From positions 434,001-498,000 of the forward strand of contig DAIODP010000001.1 of assembly GCA_036746695.1 (NCBI GenBank): a stretch of DNA of 64,000 nt, in the 5' to 3' direction. A model generated the notes under the pieces. It saw only the letters and a list, made by a program, of their open reading frames with translations, was not told where the DNA came from and ran no database searches. The position numbers and the translations under genes are program-made. This document shows positions 16,515 to 25,617 of the stretch, in pieces. Within the stretch, counting starts at the first letter, position 1. Every line of letters begins with the position of its first letter. The stretch comes from UBA3006 sp036746695. GTDB taxonomy: Bacteria; Actinomycetota; Acidimicrobiia; Acidimicrobiales; Ilumatobacteraceae.

Positions 16515-17963
16515 TTAGTAACGGTATGCGTCTGGCTTGAACGGGCCACTTGGTGCAATGCCCAAGTAGTCGGCCTGTTCGTCGGTCATCTTGGTGAGTA
16601 CTGCGCCCAATGCGTCAAGGTGCAGTGAGGCAACCTTTTCGTCCAAGTGTTTTGGCAGCACGTACACACCGAGCGGATACTTCTCGGTGTTTTGGAACAA
16701 TTCGATCTGAGCGATCACTTGATTAGAAAATGAGCAACTCATCACAAAACTTGGGTGCCCAGTTGCGCAACCAAGATTGACCAAACGTCCCTCTGCCAGA
16801 ACGATGACTGCGTGTCCGTCTTGGAACGTCCATAAGTCGGTGCCAGCCTTCAGCTCGTCGCGAGTTGCGCCACTTCGTGCAAGGCCTGCCATGTCGATTT
16901 CGTTATCGAAGTGGCCGATGTTGCAAACGATCGCATTGTGCTTCATTCTTGCCATGTGATCAACGGTGATGATTGCTTCGTTGCCGGTGGCCGTCACAAA
17001 AACGTCTGCAATCGGGGTCATTTTTTCAAGTGTGTCCACCTGGTAACCCTCCATTGCCGCCTGCAACGCATTGATCGGGTCGATTTCGGTGACAATCACT
17101 CGTGCACCTTGGCCGCGGAGGCTTTGTGCACAACCCTTGCCAACGTCGCCGTAGCCGCAGACCACTGCAGTCTTGCCAGCAAGCATCACGTCGGTCGCAC
17201 GGTTGATTGCATCAATCAATGAATGGCGGCAACCGTAGAGATTGTCGAACTTGGACTTGGTGACGCTGTCGTTGACATTGATAGCCGGAAAGAGCAACTC
17301 GTTGCGCTCGGCCATTTTGTACAAACGCTTGACGCCAGTGGTCGTTTCCTCGGTGACGCCCTTGATCGGTTTCGCCATCTTCGTCCACTTGTTTGGTTCG
17401 GTCTTCAGCGTGCGCTGCAAGAGGCCGAGCACGATTGCAAGCTCTGGGTTTGACGCGGTCGTTGGGTCTGGCACTGCGCCAGCCTTTTCAAACTCGACAC
17501 CCTTGTGCAACAACATGGTGGCATCGCCGCCATCGTCCAAGATCATGTTTGGGCCGTCGCCGTCTGGCCATGTCATCATCTGATCGGTTGCCCACCAATA
17601 CTCCTCAAGCGTCTCGCCCTTCCAAGCAAAAACGGGAACGCCGTTTGGCTCGTCAACCGTTCCATTCGGCCCCACAACCACCGCTGCTGCTGCGTGATCT
17701 TGAGTAGAAAAAATGTTGCAACTAGCCCAGCGGACTTCTGCACCAAGCTCGATCAAGGTCTCGATCAACACTGCAGTTTGAATAGTCATGTGCAGCGAAC
17801 CGGAAATGCGTGCGCCCTTCAGCGGCTTTGTCTTGCCAAACTCTTTGCGCAGAGCGCGCAAGCCTGGCATTTCATGTTCGGCCAAGTGAATTTCTTTGCG
17901 GCCAAACGGTGCCATTGAAAGATCGGCAACGCGCCAGTCACGACGTTGTGCGAATGAGGACAT
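16515..17963 (-). CDS. ahcY: S-adenosylhomocysteine hydrolase
   Basis: A 482-residue NAD-dependent enzyme that splits S-adenosylhomocysteine to homocysteine and adenosine, keeping methyltransferases free of product inhibition. The NAD-binding loop GYGDVGKGCAQSLRGQGARV, the HSLIDAINRATDVMLAGK block and the C-terminal LPKHLDEKVA...KPDAYRY end are diagnostic. The start MSSFAQRRDW at 17963 is set by a strong ribosome binding site, AAGGAGA, about 5 bases upstream, unlike the leaderless neighbours. Between it and the Trm112-like gene lies a 93-base leader with paired arms (17991-18052), which may regulate it. Confidence 0.97.
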   Translation of the reverse strand: MSSFAQRRDWRVADLSMAPFGRKEIHLAEHEMPGLRALRKEFGKTKPLKGARISGSLHMTIQTAVLIETLIELGAEVRWASCNIFSTQDHAAAAVVVGPNGTVDEPNGVPVFAWKGETLEEYWWATDQMMTWPDGDGPNMILDDGGDATMLLHKGVEFEKAGAVPDPTTASNPELAIVLGLLQRTLKTEPNKWTKMAKPIKGVTEETTTGVKRLYKMAERNELLFPAINVNDSVTKSKFDNLYGCRHSLIDAINRATDVMLAGKTAVVCGYGDVGKGCAQSLRGQGARVIVTEIDPINALQAAMEGYQVDTLEKMTPIADVFVTATGNEAIITVDHMARMKHNAIVCNIGHFDNEIDMAGLARSGATRDELKAGTDLWTFQDGHAVIVLAEGRLVNLGCATGHPSFVMSCSFSNQVIAQIELFQNTEKYPLGVYVLPKHLDEKVASLHLDALGAVLTKMTDEQADYLGIAPSGPFKPDAYRY

Positions 17964-17990
17964 AGAGGTCTCCTTAGTAGATAGTGAACA

Positions 17991-18052
17991 TCTATGGGCA
18001 GGGGCCTGCTGGCTCCGAGTCGAGACAGCCCATCTAGAGCCGCCAGCATAGA
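17991..18052 (-). ncRNA. Structured 5' leader of ahcY with possible pseudoknot
   Basis: On the minus strand TCTATG (18052-18047) can pair with CATAGA (17996-17991), and GCTGGC (18047-18042) with GCCAGC (18013-18008). The hairpin loop carries GGGC (18031-18028), complementary to GCCC (17999-17996) downstream of the stem, which would make an H-type pseudoknot. It lacks the conserved core I remember for the SAH riboswitch. Compact pseudoknots before SAM-cycle genes are often riboswitches, so this is a candidate only; no covariation evidence is available. Confidence 0.35.
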
Positions 18053-18056
18053 CCAA

Positions 18057-18290
18057 CTAAGAGAAGGTAGGTGCGATTTTCTCGTCGTGGATGCGCTGCT
18101 GTAAGAGTGCTTGCTCATCGGCACTGGCTGCCACCGCTTCGTCGATCAGCATGACTGGTATTCCGTCGCGCACAAGGTACTTCCGTGCGAGGCGAGGGTT
18201 GTATAAAAACTCGTCTGCCGAGAAATAGTACAGGGCGCCCTTGTCTTGTGGGCAGGCCAGTATTTCGAGCAGTTTCGCATCTAAAGACAT
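18057..18290 (-). CDS. Trm112-like (UPF0434) small protein lacking most zinc ligands
   Basis: A 77-residue protein with the Trm112/YcaR layout: LLEILACPQDKG at the N-terminus and YLVRDGIPVMLIDEA in the middle. Family members are small zinc proteins that stabilise methyltransferases. Here only one cysteine of the usual two CxxC pairs remains (CPQD), and the second pair is replaced in FLYNPRLARKY, so zinc binding looks lost. The start may be ATG 18290 or GTG 18296. It lies between the phosphomannomutase gene and ahcY. A Trm112-like gene in such a neighbourhood is familiar in Actinobacteria. Confidence 0.75.
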   Translation of the reverse strand: MSLDAKLLEILACPQDKGALYYFSADEFLYNPRLARKYLVRDGIPVMLIDEAVAASADEQALLQQRIHDEKIAPTFS

Positions 18291-18307
18291 AGTCACAAAC
18301 TACTTCC

Positions 18308-19663
18308 CTATCCCGCCGTGATCGTGGCGAGCAGAGCCATTACTTGCGTGTCGCATTCGTCACGCGTTGCTGCCTCAAGGTTGAGGCGCAGCAATGGCTC
18401 GGTGTTCGATGGGCGAACATTGAACCACCAAGAGCCACAGTCAACCGTAAGGCCGTCGAGGTGATCCTGGTCGAACGCCGAATAGTCTTTCGCGATCTGG
18501 TCGATCACTTTGCCGATGTCGGCAACCGTGGTGTTGATTTCTCCACTGGAGGCATAGCGCTCGAGAGGCTTACGCAATTCGGAAAGCGACTTGCCACTCG
18601 TGCACATTTCCCCCAAAACACCCATCGTCGCGATGAGGCCACTGTCTGCTCGATAGTTGTCGGCGAAGTAATAGTGACCAGAGTGCTCACCCGCAAATAC
18701 GGCGCCAGTCTCGGCCATGATTTGCTTCATGTAACTGTGACCATTCTTTGTTCTGATTGCGGTGCCGCCAAGTTCGCTGATTACTTCAGGTACTGCGCGC
18801 GAGCAAATGAGGTTGTACAAGATGGTTGCACCGGGATTGAGCCGCAAAAATCGTGATGCGAGCAACGCTGTCGTGGTGCTACCCGACATGCCCTTGCCTA
18901 ATTCATCTACAACGAACACTCGGTCTGCGTCGCCGTCAAATGCCAGACCAACGTCGAAGCCACCCGACAAGACTCGTGCCTGCAAGTCGCGCTGATTTGC
19001 AGGCTGAAGCGGGTCGGCTGGATGATTGGGAAACGTTCCATCCAATTCGCCGTACATCACTTCAAGTTCAAAGGCGCTCAACCGATCAAACACGGCAGGC
19101 ACAACAAGCCCGCCCATTCCGTTGGCCGTATCAGCAACAATTTTGAGCGGCCGGTGCGTGTCGCCTGCAATAAACCGAACAACGTGGTCGGCAAACTCGG
19201 ACAACATATTGACGTGATCGAGTTTGCCTGCAGTTGCAGCCGGCGCAGGTTCGCGCCCTGCCAGCACCTCTGCGGCAATTGCTTTCATTTCGCGTAAGCC
19301 ATTGTCGATACCAATTGAGCGAGCTCCCGAAAGACAACACTTGATGCCGTTGTACTGTGCCGGATTGTGCGAGGCCGTAAACATTGCACCCGGCATGTCC
19401 AACTTGCCAGACGCGTAGTACAGCAAATCGCTCGAGGCGAGGCCAAGGTTGGTGACACTCACACCGTGCGCAAGTAAACCGCGCTGAAACGCATCGACCA
19501 GTTCGGGCCCACTCGGACGCATATCGTGCGCAACAACGACCGCCGATGCTGCCGTGAATTTTGCAAATGAAACGCCAAGTGCGTATGAGGTATTCGCATC
19601 CAGTTGGTCTGGCACAACACCTCGAATGTCATACGCCTTTACAATTGCGTCAAGATTGGCCAC
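18308..19663 (-). CDS. manB: Phosphomannomutase/phosphoglucomutase
   Basis: A 451-residue alpha-D-phosphohexomutase that converts mannose-6-phosphate to mannose-1-phosphate, a precursor of GDP-mannose. The phosphoserine loop TASHNP (Ser near 98), the metal site DGDADR, the substrate loop GEHSGHYYF and the phosphate site RPSNTEPLLRLN appear in order. The frame is open to 19720, but GTG 19663 gives the family N-terminus ANLDAIVKAYDIRG and avoids overlap with the upstream gene. It fits with the downstream GDP-sugar genes (nucleotidyltransferase, gmd, fcl) elsewhere in the window. Confidence 0.93.
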   Translation of the reverse strand: MANLDAIVKAYDIRGVVPDQLDANTSYALGVSFAKFTAASAVVVAHDMRPSGPELVDAFQRGLLAHGVSVTNLGLASSDLLYYASGKLDMPGAMFTASHNPAQYNGIKCCLSGARSIGIDNGLREMKAIAAEVLAGREPAPAATAGKLDHVNMLSEFADHVVRFIAGDTHRPLKIVADTANGMGGLVVPAVFDRLSAFELEVMYGELDGTFPNHPADPLQPANQRDLQARVLSGGFDVGLAFDGDADRVFVVDELGKGMSGSTTTALLASRFLRLNPGATILYNLICSRAVPEVISELGGTAIRTKNGHSYMKQIMAETGAVFAGEHSGHYYFADNYRADSGLIATMGVLGEMCTSGKSLSELRKPLERYASSGEINTTVADIGKVIDQIAKDYSAFDQDHLDGLTVDCGSWWFNVRPSNTEPLLRLNLEAATRDECDTQVMALLATITAG

Positions 19664-19677
19664 AACGAGACAGGCTA

Positions 19678-22140
19678 CTAATAAATGCGCTTCAAGTTGC
19701 GTCGGTGTACGACGATCCAAGCAATGCCACCAAAGGTCAGTAGGTACGCAAACACATCACGCATCGACCAACCAAAGTTCATCGAAACTTCAGTAGATGT
19801 TGGGATAACCACCATCAAATTTGGCGCCACCCGATAAGGCCCGTCGGCACCGCTTACATTCCAGTTTGGAAAATAACTCACACGCACCAACACAGGTACG
19901 CCGACTTTGTCCACACTGAAGTTGATCGAATCTTGACCAATATCAACTTTGCTCACGACGACCGGATCAAGTTCAACTTGCGCGATGGGTGCACTTGGCG
20001 CAACAACATCCACTCGCCTACTGGAAGCGCCTGGTTCGCCATCGCGCTTTTCCATATTGACAACAGCATCCACCCGCTGCCATTCGTCGGGGCCGTCATC
20101 GGCAATAGGGGTTGTCCACAAATCAGGTTGCTGGAACCAACTCGTTCCAACTTCCAGCCAACGCTCGCGCGGATCATTGTTTGCGAGGTTGACCACCACG
20201 GGTTGCACAGCCAACGGCACTACAACTTCACTTTGCGCCACTCGATAGATCACCCAAGGGCCAGAGCGGGCAACTTCAGTCAATGCCTCTTGCTCGGATG
20301 CGGATGCAACCGCTTCGGGAGTAAACCCCATGAAGTACTTCACGCCAAGCTCTTGCAAGTAACGAACACCCTTAACTGCATCATTGTTGTCGTAACGCAA
20401 TTCGCGAACAGGATTGCTGCTTTGTTTAGACATCGCGGCGGCAGTAATGAAGTGGTACGGGGTGGAGCCCGCCGCCTCAAAAAACAATCCCTCCATCGAC
20501 CCGATGCAACCATCGGTCCAAAACGGAAGAAGCATCAACGACATAGTTGTTCCATATTTGTTCAGTTCGCCATTGTTTTCCCACAGCGCGCGACCGCAAC
20601 CCTGCTGGGGGTCCTCTCCAAGTGCTTTCATGGTTTGCACTACGCCGAAGTACTCGCCATAGGCCGCCTTGCCTTCGTAGCCAGTGAAATTCCATCGAGC
20701 CCAACCGTCAACAAAACCGTCATTTGCTGACGGGCCCCTAAACGGACCCCACACATACTGCGATTTTCCCTCTGCAGAAACCTGCACGCCACCAAAAGGC
20801 AACTGCTGAAACCGAAACCCAAGAACAAGCGCCGTCAACAGAGTGAATGCTGCAAGCACCGAGAAATTGAAACCAAACCTGTCGCGCGCGGAAGGAATCT
20901 CTCTGGATACACCCTCCTCGGACGCAACACCTGCCGTGTATCCACGCACCATTTTCTCGAGCATCAAGACACGGCTCACAAAAACAAGAAATTCGAAGAC
21001 TCCAATAGCGAACAGGAAGTACCGGAGCAAATAAAAGAATGGAAGGATTCGTGGGTTCCACAACAACCCAATTATGGGAAGGCTATTTTGCGCAATAAAA
21101 ACGCCTATTGCAAGCAGTATGCAGTACACGCCCATCCACGTAATGATTCGATTTTTCTTTCTCAAATGAACGAAGAAACCGATTACCGCAAATGCCGTGA
21201 TCAAAATGTCCCAAACAATGTGCAATGGGAAAAACATCGCTACGAATGAATCATTGGCTCCGCTTGGTCGCGGCTCGTACTTCATGTCGGTCATGTACGC
21301 ATGACTGCCCACAAAAGGCACGATCCAAAACGACGAAAGCAATGTGGCGAGTGCTAACACCTTGAGACCAAGACCCAATTGCTCGCGCTTTGCCCACACC
21401 ACGAGCATGAGGGCTACGCCGCCAAATACGAAGAGCAAAACAATGCCGTGGCTTAGCGCAGAGAGCGCAACCAACACCGACGAAGTGACAAAGTACTTGC
21501 CGGTGAACAAGCCACGTGCAAAAAATGCAAACGCAAGCACCGCAAGCGATAGTGAAAGTGAAAACGAGAACTCCCCCGCCATTGTCGAGGCGATATTTCC
21601 GCCGTAAATGGTGAAGCTTTCGTCGTACAGAAAGATTGTGGCGCCAATCGCCAGCAACTCTGGGAACGGGTACGCAAGGCGCGCGAACCGGCCAAATAGC
21701 CACGTGCAAAAAGGCAACGTCAAGATGCCAAGCACCGCCACAATTTTGATTGCGATGCCGTATGGAAGCACCACATCGATCAAAACGATCAATAGCGCCG
21801 GGATCACCATGTAAAAGCGATACACCGGCAAACCCGAATACCAATCCATACTCCAGCCGGACAACTTGAACTGCGTTAACAAATGGTCACGAAGAAACGC
21901 AGGAGCCCAAACATGGGCGCCCATATCCCCGCCAGTAGGAGTGTTGTTCCTAAAAATCAATTCGGGCTGCATGGTGAGGAACAGCAAAATCGTTGCGCCG
22001 CCAACAACAATGATCGCCGACAGTCGCTTCCAATACGCCGAATTCTCTTCAAAGCGTTGAGCAATGCCCGCCCATCCGCTCAACGTTTTCGCTTCCGCTT
22101 CGTTGTCGGTGCTGCTCGGGAAAGTTGGGTCGTTACTCAC
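19678..22140 (-). CDS. Large polytopic membrane protein, PTPS-related/GT-C-like
   Basis: An 820-residue protein with ten or more TM segments in the first 430 residues, a long soluble domain (about 440-780) and a last TM near 795-815. The N-terminal part (GGDMGAHVWAPAFLRDHLL, an acidic pair in the first outside loop, then GLPVYRFY) resembles the domain annotated as 6-pyruvoyl-tetrahydropterin synthase-related membrane protein, whose topology is like GT-C glycosyltransferases or YfhO. I infer a role in envelope glycan assembly. It lies between a CPBP protease and phosphomannomutase genes in one operon. Confidence 0.7.
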   Translation of the reverse strand: MSNDPTFPSSTDNEAEAKTLSGWAGIAQRFEENSAYWKRLSAIIVVGGATILLFLTMQPELIFRNNTPTGGDMGAHVWAPAFLRDHLLTQFKLSGWSMDWYSGLPVYRFYMVIPALLIVLIDVVLPYGIAIKIVAVLGILTLPFCTWLFGRFARLAYPFPELLAIGATIFLYDESFTIYGGNIASTMAGEFSFSLSLSLAVLAFAFFARGLFTGKYFVTSSVLVALSALSHGIVLLFVFGGVALMLVVWAKREQLGLGLKVLALATLLSSFWIVPFVGSHAYMTDMKYEPRPSGANDSFVAMFFPLHIVWDILITAFAVIGFFVHLRKKNRIITWMGVYCILLAIGVFIAQNSLPIIGLLWNPRILPFFYLLRYFLFAIGVFEFLVFVSRVLMLEKMVRGYTAGVASEEGVSREIPSARDRFGFNFSVLAAFTLLTALVLGFRFQQLPFGGVQVSAEGKSQYVWGPFRGPSANDGFVDGWARWNFTGYEGKAAYGEYFGVVQTMKALGEDPQQGCGRALWENNGELNKYGTTMSLMLLPFWTDGCIGSMEGLFFEAAGSTPYHFITAAAMSKQSSNPVRELRYDNNDAVKGVRYLQELGVKYFMGFTPEAVASASEQEALTEVARSGPWVIYRVAQSEVVVPLAVQPVVVNLANNDPRERWLEVGTSWFQQPDLWTTPIADDGPDEWQRVDAVVNMEKRDGEPGASSRRVDVVAPSAPIAQVELDPVVVSKVDIGQDSINFSVDKVGVPVLVRVSYFPNWNVSGADGPYRVAPNLMVVIPTSTEVSMNFGWSMRDVFAYLLTFGGIAWIVVHRRNLKRIY

Positions 22141-22152
22141 GCGCAGTTGAGC

Positions 22153-22902
22153 CTAGGTCAGAAGCACCAGCAGAAGACCTGCGGCATTGAACGACATATG
22201 GGTAACGATTGTCAGTCCAATTCGCTGTGTTCGGTGGAATGCGAAGCCAAGAATTAGTGCAAAGGCGAACAGGCCAGGAAACTCGACCGGCACCAGATGG
22301 ACAACGGTAAAAAATGCAGAAACCAAAAATATTGCAGCAATCGAACCGAAACTTCGTGCCGCAGATCTTTGTAGCAAACCTCGATACACCAGCTCCTCAA
22401 TCACGGGTGCGCCGACTACGACAACAACGGCAAGCAGCAACAACCACAAACCATTTGCACTGTCAACAAGATTTTTTGCACGCTGTGATACTTGTTCGGG
22501 ATCAAAGGTCTCGGGAAACAATTTTCGAAATGGCCACGTCGCCAAATTGACAATCACAAGCTGCGAAACAACACCGAGAGGAATTCCGACCAAATCCGAC
22601 CATGCAAAGCGCATCGAATAATTAGTGCGGAAAGTGCCATGCCCGCGTGTTCGCGAGAGATACACCAACACGCAGATAAAAGGAACCCACAGGGTTAATG
22701 CCGAAACCCCGATAAACCACGTTGGGACATTTTCTGGGTCGGTCTGTCCTGTCGCTGCAGAAAGCGATACACCGAGGACAACTGCTGCCGCGTATGCGAT
22801 GAGCCAGCCAATGAGTGCTGCAGAAAACGCGATGTGTTTTGCGCCTACGCCGGGCTCGACTGCGTTGTTAGCTTGCGGCGCGGGCCAATCGTTGTTTGTC
22901 AT
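22153..22902 (-). CDS. CPBP-family intramembrane glutamic protease
   Basis: A 249-residue membrane protein with about seven or eight TM segments. The CPBP (CAAX/Abi) signature is present: EELVYRG with its paired glutamates, FFTVVHL with a catalytic histidine, and the final HMSFNAAG motif. Family members cleave inside membranes or mature bacteriocins; the substrate is unknown. ATG 22902 overlaps the DUF3499 stop by 4 bases (ATGA), so the two are translationally coupled. Confidence 0.88.
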   Translation of the reverse strand: MTNNDWPAPQANNAVEPGVGAKHIAFSAALIGWLIAYAAAVVLGVSLSAATGQTDPENVPTWFIGVSALTLWVPFICVLVYLSRTRGHGTFRTNYSMRFAWSDLVGIPLGVVSQLVIVNLATWPFRKLFPETFDPEQVSQRAKNLVDSANGLWLLLLAVVVVVGAPVIEELVYRGLLQRSAARSFGSIAAIFLVSAFFTVVHLVPVEFPGLFAFALILGFAFHRTQRIGLTIVTHMSFNAAGLLLVLLT

Positions 22903-23129
22903 CCAGCGAGGCGATTGGGTATGACCATTCGAAAGCGATTGCGACGATCCTCTAATCGCCAGCCACTTGGCACGGTAAGCCGCTTTCCGTGCTGTTCGCA
23001 GAGGTCGTAAGCATGCGGATCACGATCCTCCGCCAAGTCATCAATCCAAACCAACGCTCGGCTGTACTGATACGTCAAGGTCAGACTGGACTCATGTTTG
23101 CACGCCGTTTTGGAACACTTTCTTGCCAC
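22899..23129 (-). CDS. DUF3499-family actinobacterial protein
   Basis: A 76-residue protein with RKCSKTACKHESSLTLTYQY, then HAYDLCEQHGKRLTVPSGW, matching the DUF3499 pattern as remembered: two N-terminal cysteines and a CxxH pair that may bind a metal. Function is unknown, and the family is confined to Actinobacteria. The frame opens at TTG 23135, but GTG 23129 has TAGCGT exactly 6 bases upstream, so I prefer a leaderless start there. It heads the operon running through CPBP, the membrane protein, phosphomannomutase, Trm112-like and perhaps ahcY. It diverges from ftsH. Confidence 0.78.
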   Translation of the reverse strand: MARKCSKTACKHESSLTLTYQYSRALVWIDDLAEDRDPHAYDLCEQHGKRLTVPSGWRLEDRRNRFRMVIPNRLAG

Positions 23130-23236
23130 GACCAAACGCTAACCATTTCAACCGCGCCGTTGGTGGATTCACGCCAGTGACGGACGGCGCCGAGCACGAT
23201 GGGAACCGTGCAACTTCTGGCCGTAACATAAGCAGC

Positions 23237-25174
23237 GTGAGCAAACTTCCACCACCACCCCCACCATCCGGAAAGCAACCCCCACGACGAGGCGTTACTG
23301 GTCGTACGGGAAAAAACAACAAGAGCACCACGCCTCAACCGGGCGCTCGCTCGTCCATGCCTCGCTGGGCGGTTTGGACACTCATCGCGGTAGCAGCAGC
23401 GCTCATCATCGGGCCACAACTCTGGCCGCAATCCACCGCCACACAATTGACATACACCGAGTTTCTTGATGCGGTCGCCAAGGGTGAGGTACAAAGCGTT
23501 GACATCAACAACCTCAGCAACACCATCAGTGGAAAGTTGGCCGACGGGACCGATTTTACGACAACAGGTGCAATTGCATTATCCGATGCGGACGAACAAC
23601 TGCTGAAACAAAAAGGAGTGGACTACGGCTTCTCCACTCCAACTGGCAACTTCTTCACCAACTTAATACCCATCCTGTTGCCATTCTTTTTAATTATGGG
23701 CTTTTTCATCTGGATGCAGCGCCGTGCCATGGGCCAGGCGGGCAACATCATGTCAATCGGCCGTAGCCGCGCGAAGAACTACAACGCCGACAATCCAAGC
23801 ACCACGTTTGCCGACGTTGCCGGATACGAGGGCGTGAAACAAGAAATTAAGGAAGTCGTCGACTTCCTTCGGATGCCAGAGCGCTTCAAAGAAATCGGTG
23901 CCAGAGTACCCAAAGGAATTCTGCTCGTAGGCCCTCCAGGTACCGGCAAGACACTGTTTGCCCGCGCGGTTGCCGGTGAAGCAGGCGTTGGCTTTATGTC
24001 GGTAACTGGTTCCGACTTCATGGAAATGTTTGTCGGTGTCGGCGCAAGCCGTGTTCGCGACCTCTTCCAACAGGCAGCGAAAATGGGGCGCGCAATCATC
24101 TTTATTGATGAGATCGATTCGATTGGTCGCAAGCGTGGTGCCGGGCTTGGCGGCGGACACGATGAGCGTGAACAAACGCTCAATCAGTTGTTGGCAGAAA
24201 TGGACGGCTTCGAAGCAACAGAAGGAATTGTTGTTCTTGCAGCAACTAACCGCCCCGACATTTTGGACGCCGCACTTCTCCGACCAGGCCGCTTCGATCG
24301 CCAGATCATCGTTCCGCTGCCAGAGTCCGACGAGCGCCTTGCCATTCTGAAGGTTCACTCCACCGGAAAGCGCATGGGACAAGACGTCGATCTCGACACC
24401 ATGGCCCGCGCAACTCCCGGCATGAGCGGCGCCGACTTGGCGAACCTTGTTAACGAGGCTGCACTGTTTGCAGTTCGCCGCGGCTCGACGCACATCGAGC
24501 GAATCGACTTTGAAAATGCGCGCGACCGAGTGGTTCTTGGCGCACGTCGCGAAAGCCTTGTGCTCAATGCAGAAGAAAAACGCGCCACCGCGTATCACGA
24601 AGGCGGCCACGCCGTGCTCGCCACTGTTTTGCCACATAGCGACCCACTTCACAAAGTGACAATTTTGCCTCGCGGCATGGCGCTCGGTGTTACTTGGTCG
24701 CTCCCCGAAGAACGGCACACGTATTCACGCGAGTATTTCCAAGATGTCATCTGCAAAGCCATGGGTGGTCGTGTAGCCGAAATGATGGTTTTCGGAAACC
24801 TCAACAGTGGTGCTGCAAACGATCTCGAGCAGGCAACAGGCATCGCTCGAAGAATGGTTCGCGAATGGGGTATGAGCGAAGCGGTTGGCCCAATGGCCTT
24901 TGCTGGCCAGCAACAGGTCTTCCTAGGTGAAGATTTAATGACCAGCGGACGCGAATACTCCGACGAGATGGCCCGCACAATCGATAACGAAATCGGTCGC
25001 ATCCTTCGCGAACAAGAAGAGAGGGCCCGCGTCACGCTCGAGAAGCACCGCGCAGGTCTCGATCTTGTTGCTCAAGCGCTGCTCGAGCAAGAAACTATCG
25101 ATGCCGCACTCGTCTCTCGTTTGATTCAGCAAGGACTCGGCGAACCTTCTCGCCAAACCACGCCAAACAATTAG
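23237..25174 (+). CDS. ftsH: ATP-dependent zinc metalloprotease FtsH
   Basis: A 645-residue membrane AAA+ protease that degrades membrane and short-lived cytosolic proteins. A Pro-rich cytoplasmic head, TM1 (about 45-62), a periplasmic-side loop and TM2 (about 142-160) precede the AAA domain with Walker A GPPGTGKT (232-239), Walker B IFIDEIDS and the arginine-finger region RPGRFDRQI. The zinc motif HEGGH is at 454-458, and GAANDLEQAT carries the third ligand. The frame opens 38 codons earlier but would then overlap the divergent DUF3499 gene. GTG 23237 has TAACAT 7 bases upstream. Its stop interlocks with that of the convergent thioredoxin-like gene. Confidence 0.96.
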   Translation: MSKLPPPPPPSGKQPPRRGVTGRTGKNNKSTTPQPGARSSMPRWAVWTLIAVAAALIIGPQLWPQSTATQLTYTEFLDAVAKGEVQSVDINNLSNTISGKLADGTDFTTTGAIALSDADEQLLKQKGVDYGFSTPTGNFFTNLIPILLPFFLIMGFFIWMQRRAMGQAGNIMSIGRSRAKNYNADNPSTTFADVAGYEGVKQEIKEVVDFLRMPERFKEIGARVPKGILLVGPPGTGKTLFARAVAGEAGVGFMSVTGSDFMEMFVGVGASRVRDLFQQAAKMGRAIIFIDEIDSIGRKRGAGLGGGHDEREQTLNQLLAEMDGFEATEGIVVLAATNRPDILDAALLRPGRFDRQIIVPLPESDERLAILKVHSTGKRMGQDVDLDTMARATPGMSGADLANLVNEAALFAVRRGSTHIERIDFENARDRVVLGARRESLVLNAEEKRATAYHEGGHAVLATVLPHSDPLHKVTILPRGMALGVTWSLPEERHTYSREYFQDVICKAMGGRVAEMMVFGNLNSGAANDLEQATGIARRMVREWGMSEAVGPMAFAGQQQVFLGEDLMTSGREYSDEMARTIDNEIGRILREQEERARVTLEKHRAGLDLVAQALLEQETIDAALVSRLIQQGLGEPSRQTTPNN

Positions 25175-25617
25175 TGGCAGTTTTCGTCGGCAGTCTTTTG
25201 GGCTAGCCCGTCACGCGCGCGAGCAAGTGCAGCCCACAAATCGGTTGCGCTGACTGGGCCAAGAAAACTCGCGTGCACTACACCCTGTGCATCAACCATG
25301 AGCACAGCAGGGACAGCATCAATTGAGTACTTCTCGTGCACGGCACGCTGTTCGGAGAATTCGGCGATGTGCACCGCAACCGATTTCGTCTCAAGCACCG
25401 AAACCTTCCGCTGAATGTCGGCACACGTATTACACGTGGCAGACGTAAATGCAACGACAAGCCACTCAAGACCGGGGTTGACGAAATCGTTTCGATCAAC
25501 CTGCATGGGCAATGTCGATCCACCGCTTGTTGGTGCCTGCGGCGCGCGGCGACGCATGATCAAACTTGCTGTTACCGCCACCAACAAGACCGCGCCCACG
25601 ATGATCAAACGAGTCAT
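25171..25617 (-). CDS. Membrane-anchored thioredoxin-like protein
   Basis: A 148-residue protein with an N-terminal signal anchor (residues 1-21) followed by a thioredoxin fold. The active-site motif is CNTC (FTSATCNTCADIQRKV), and the cis-proline follows in DAVPAVLMV. A CxxC with this sequence suggests disulfide exchange or reduction outside the membrane. It is the last gene of an operon after GT2 and DUF5719-like genes, with a 4-base ATGA overlap to the latter. Partner proteins are not evident. Confidence 0.8.
   Translation of the reverse strand: MTRLIIVGAVLLVAVTASLIMRRRAPQAPTSGGSTLPMQVDRNDFVNPGLEWLVVAFTSATCNTCADIQRKVSVLETKSVAVHIAEFSEQRAVHEKYSIDAVPAVLMVDAQGVVHASFLGPVSATDLWAALARARDGLAQKTADENCH

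Noticed and set aside
17991..18052. Known SAH riboswitch upstream of ahcY
   Set aside because: The conserved core I remember for that class is not present; only a generic structured leader is claimed.
23753..24718. Long open frame (321 codons) on the strand opposite ftsH
   Set aside because: It lies wholly inside ftsH, has no recognisable domain and mirrors its codon pattern; ftsH is certain.
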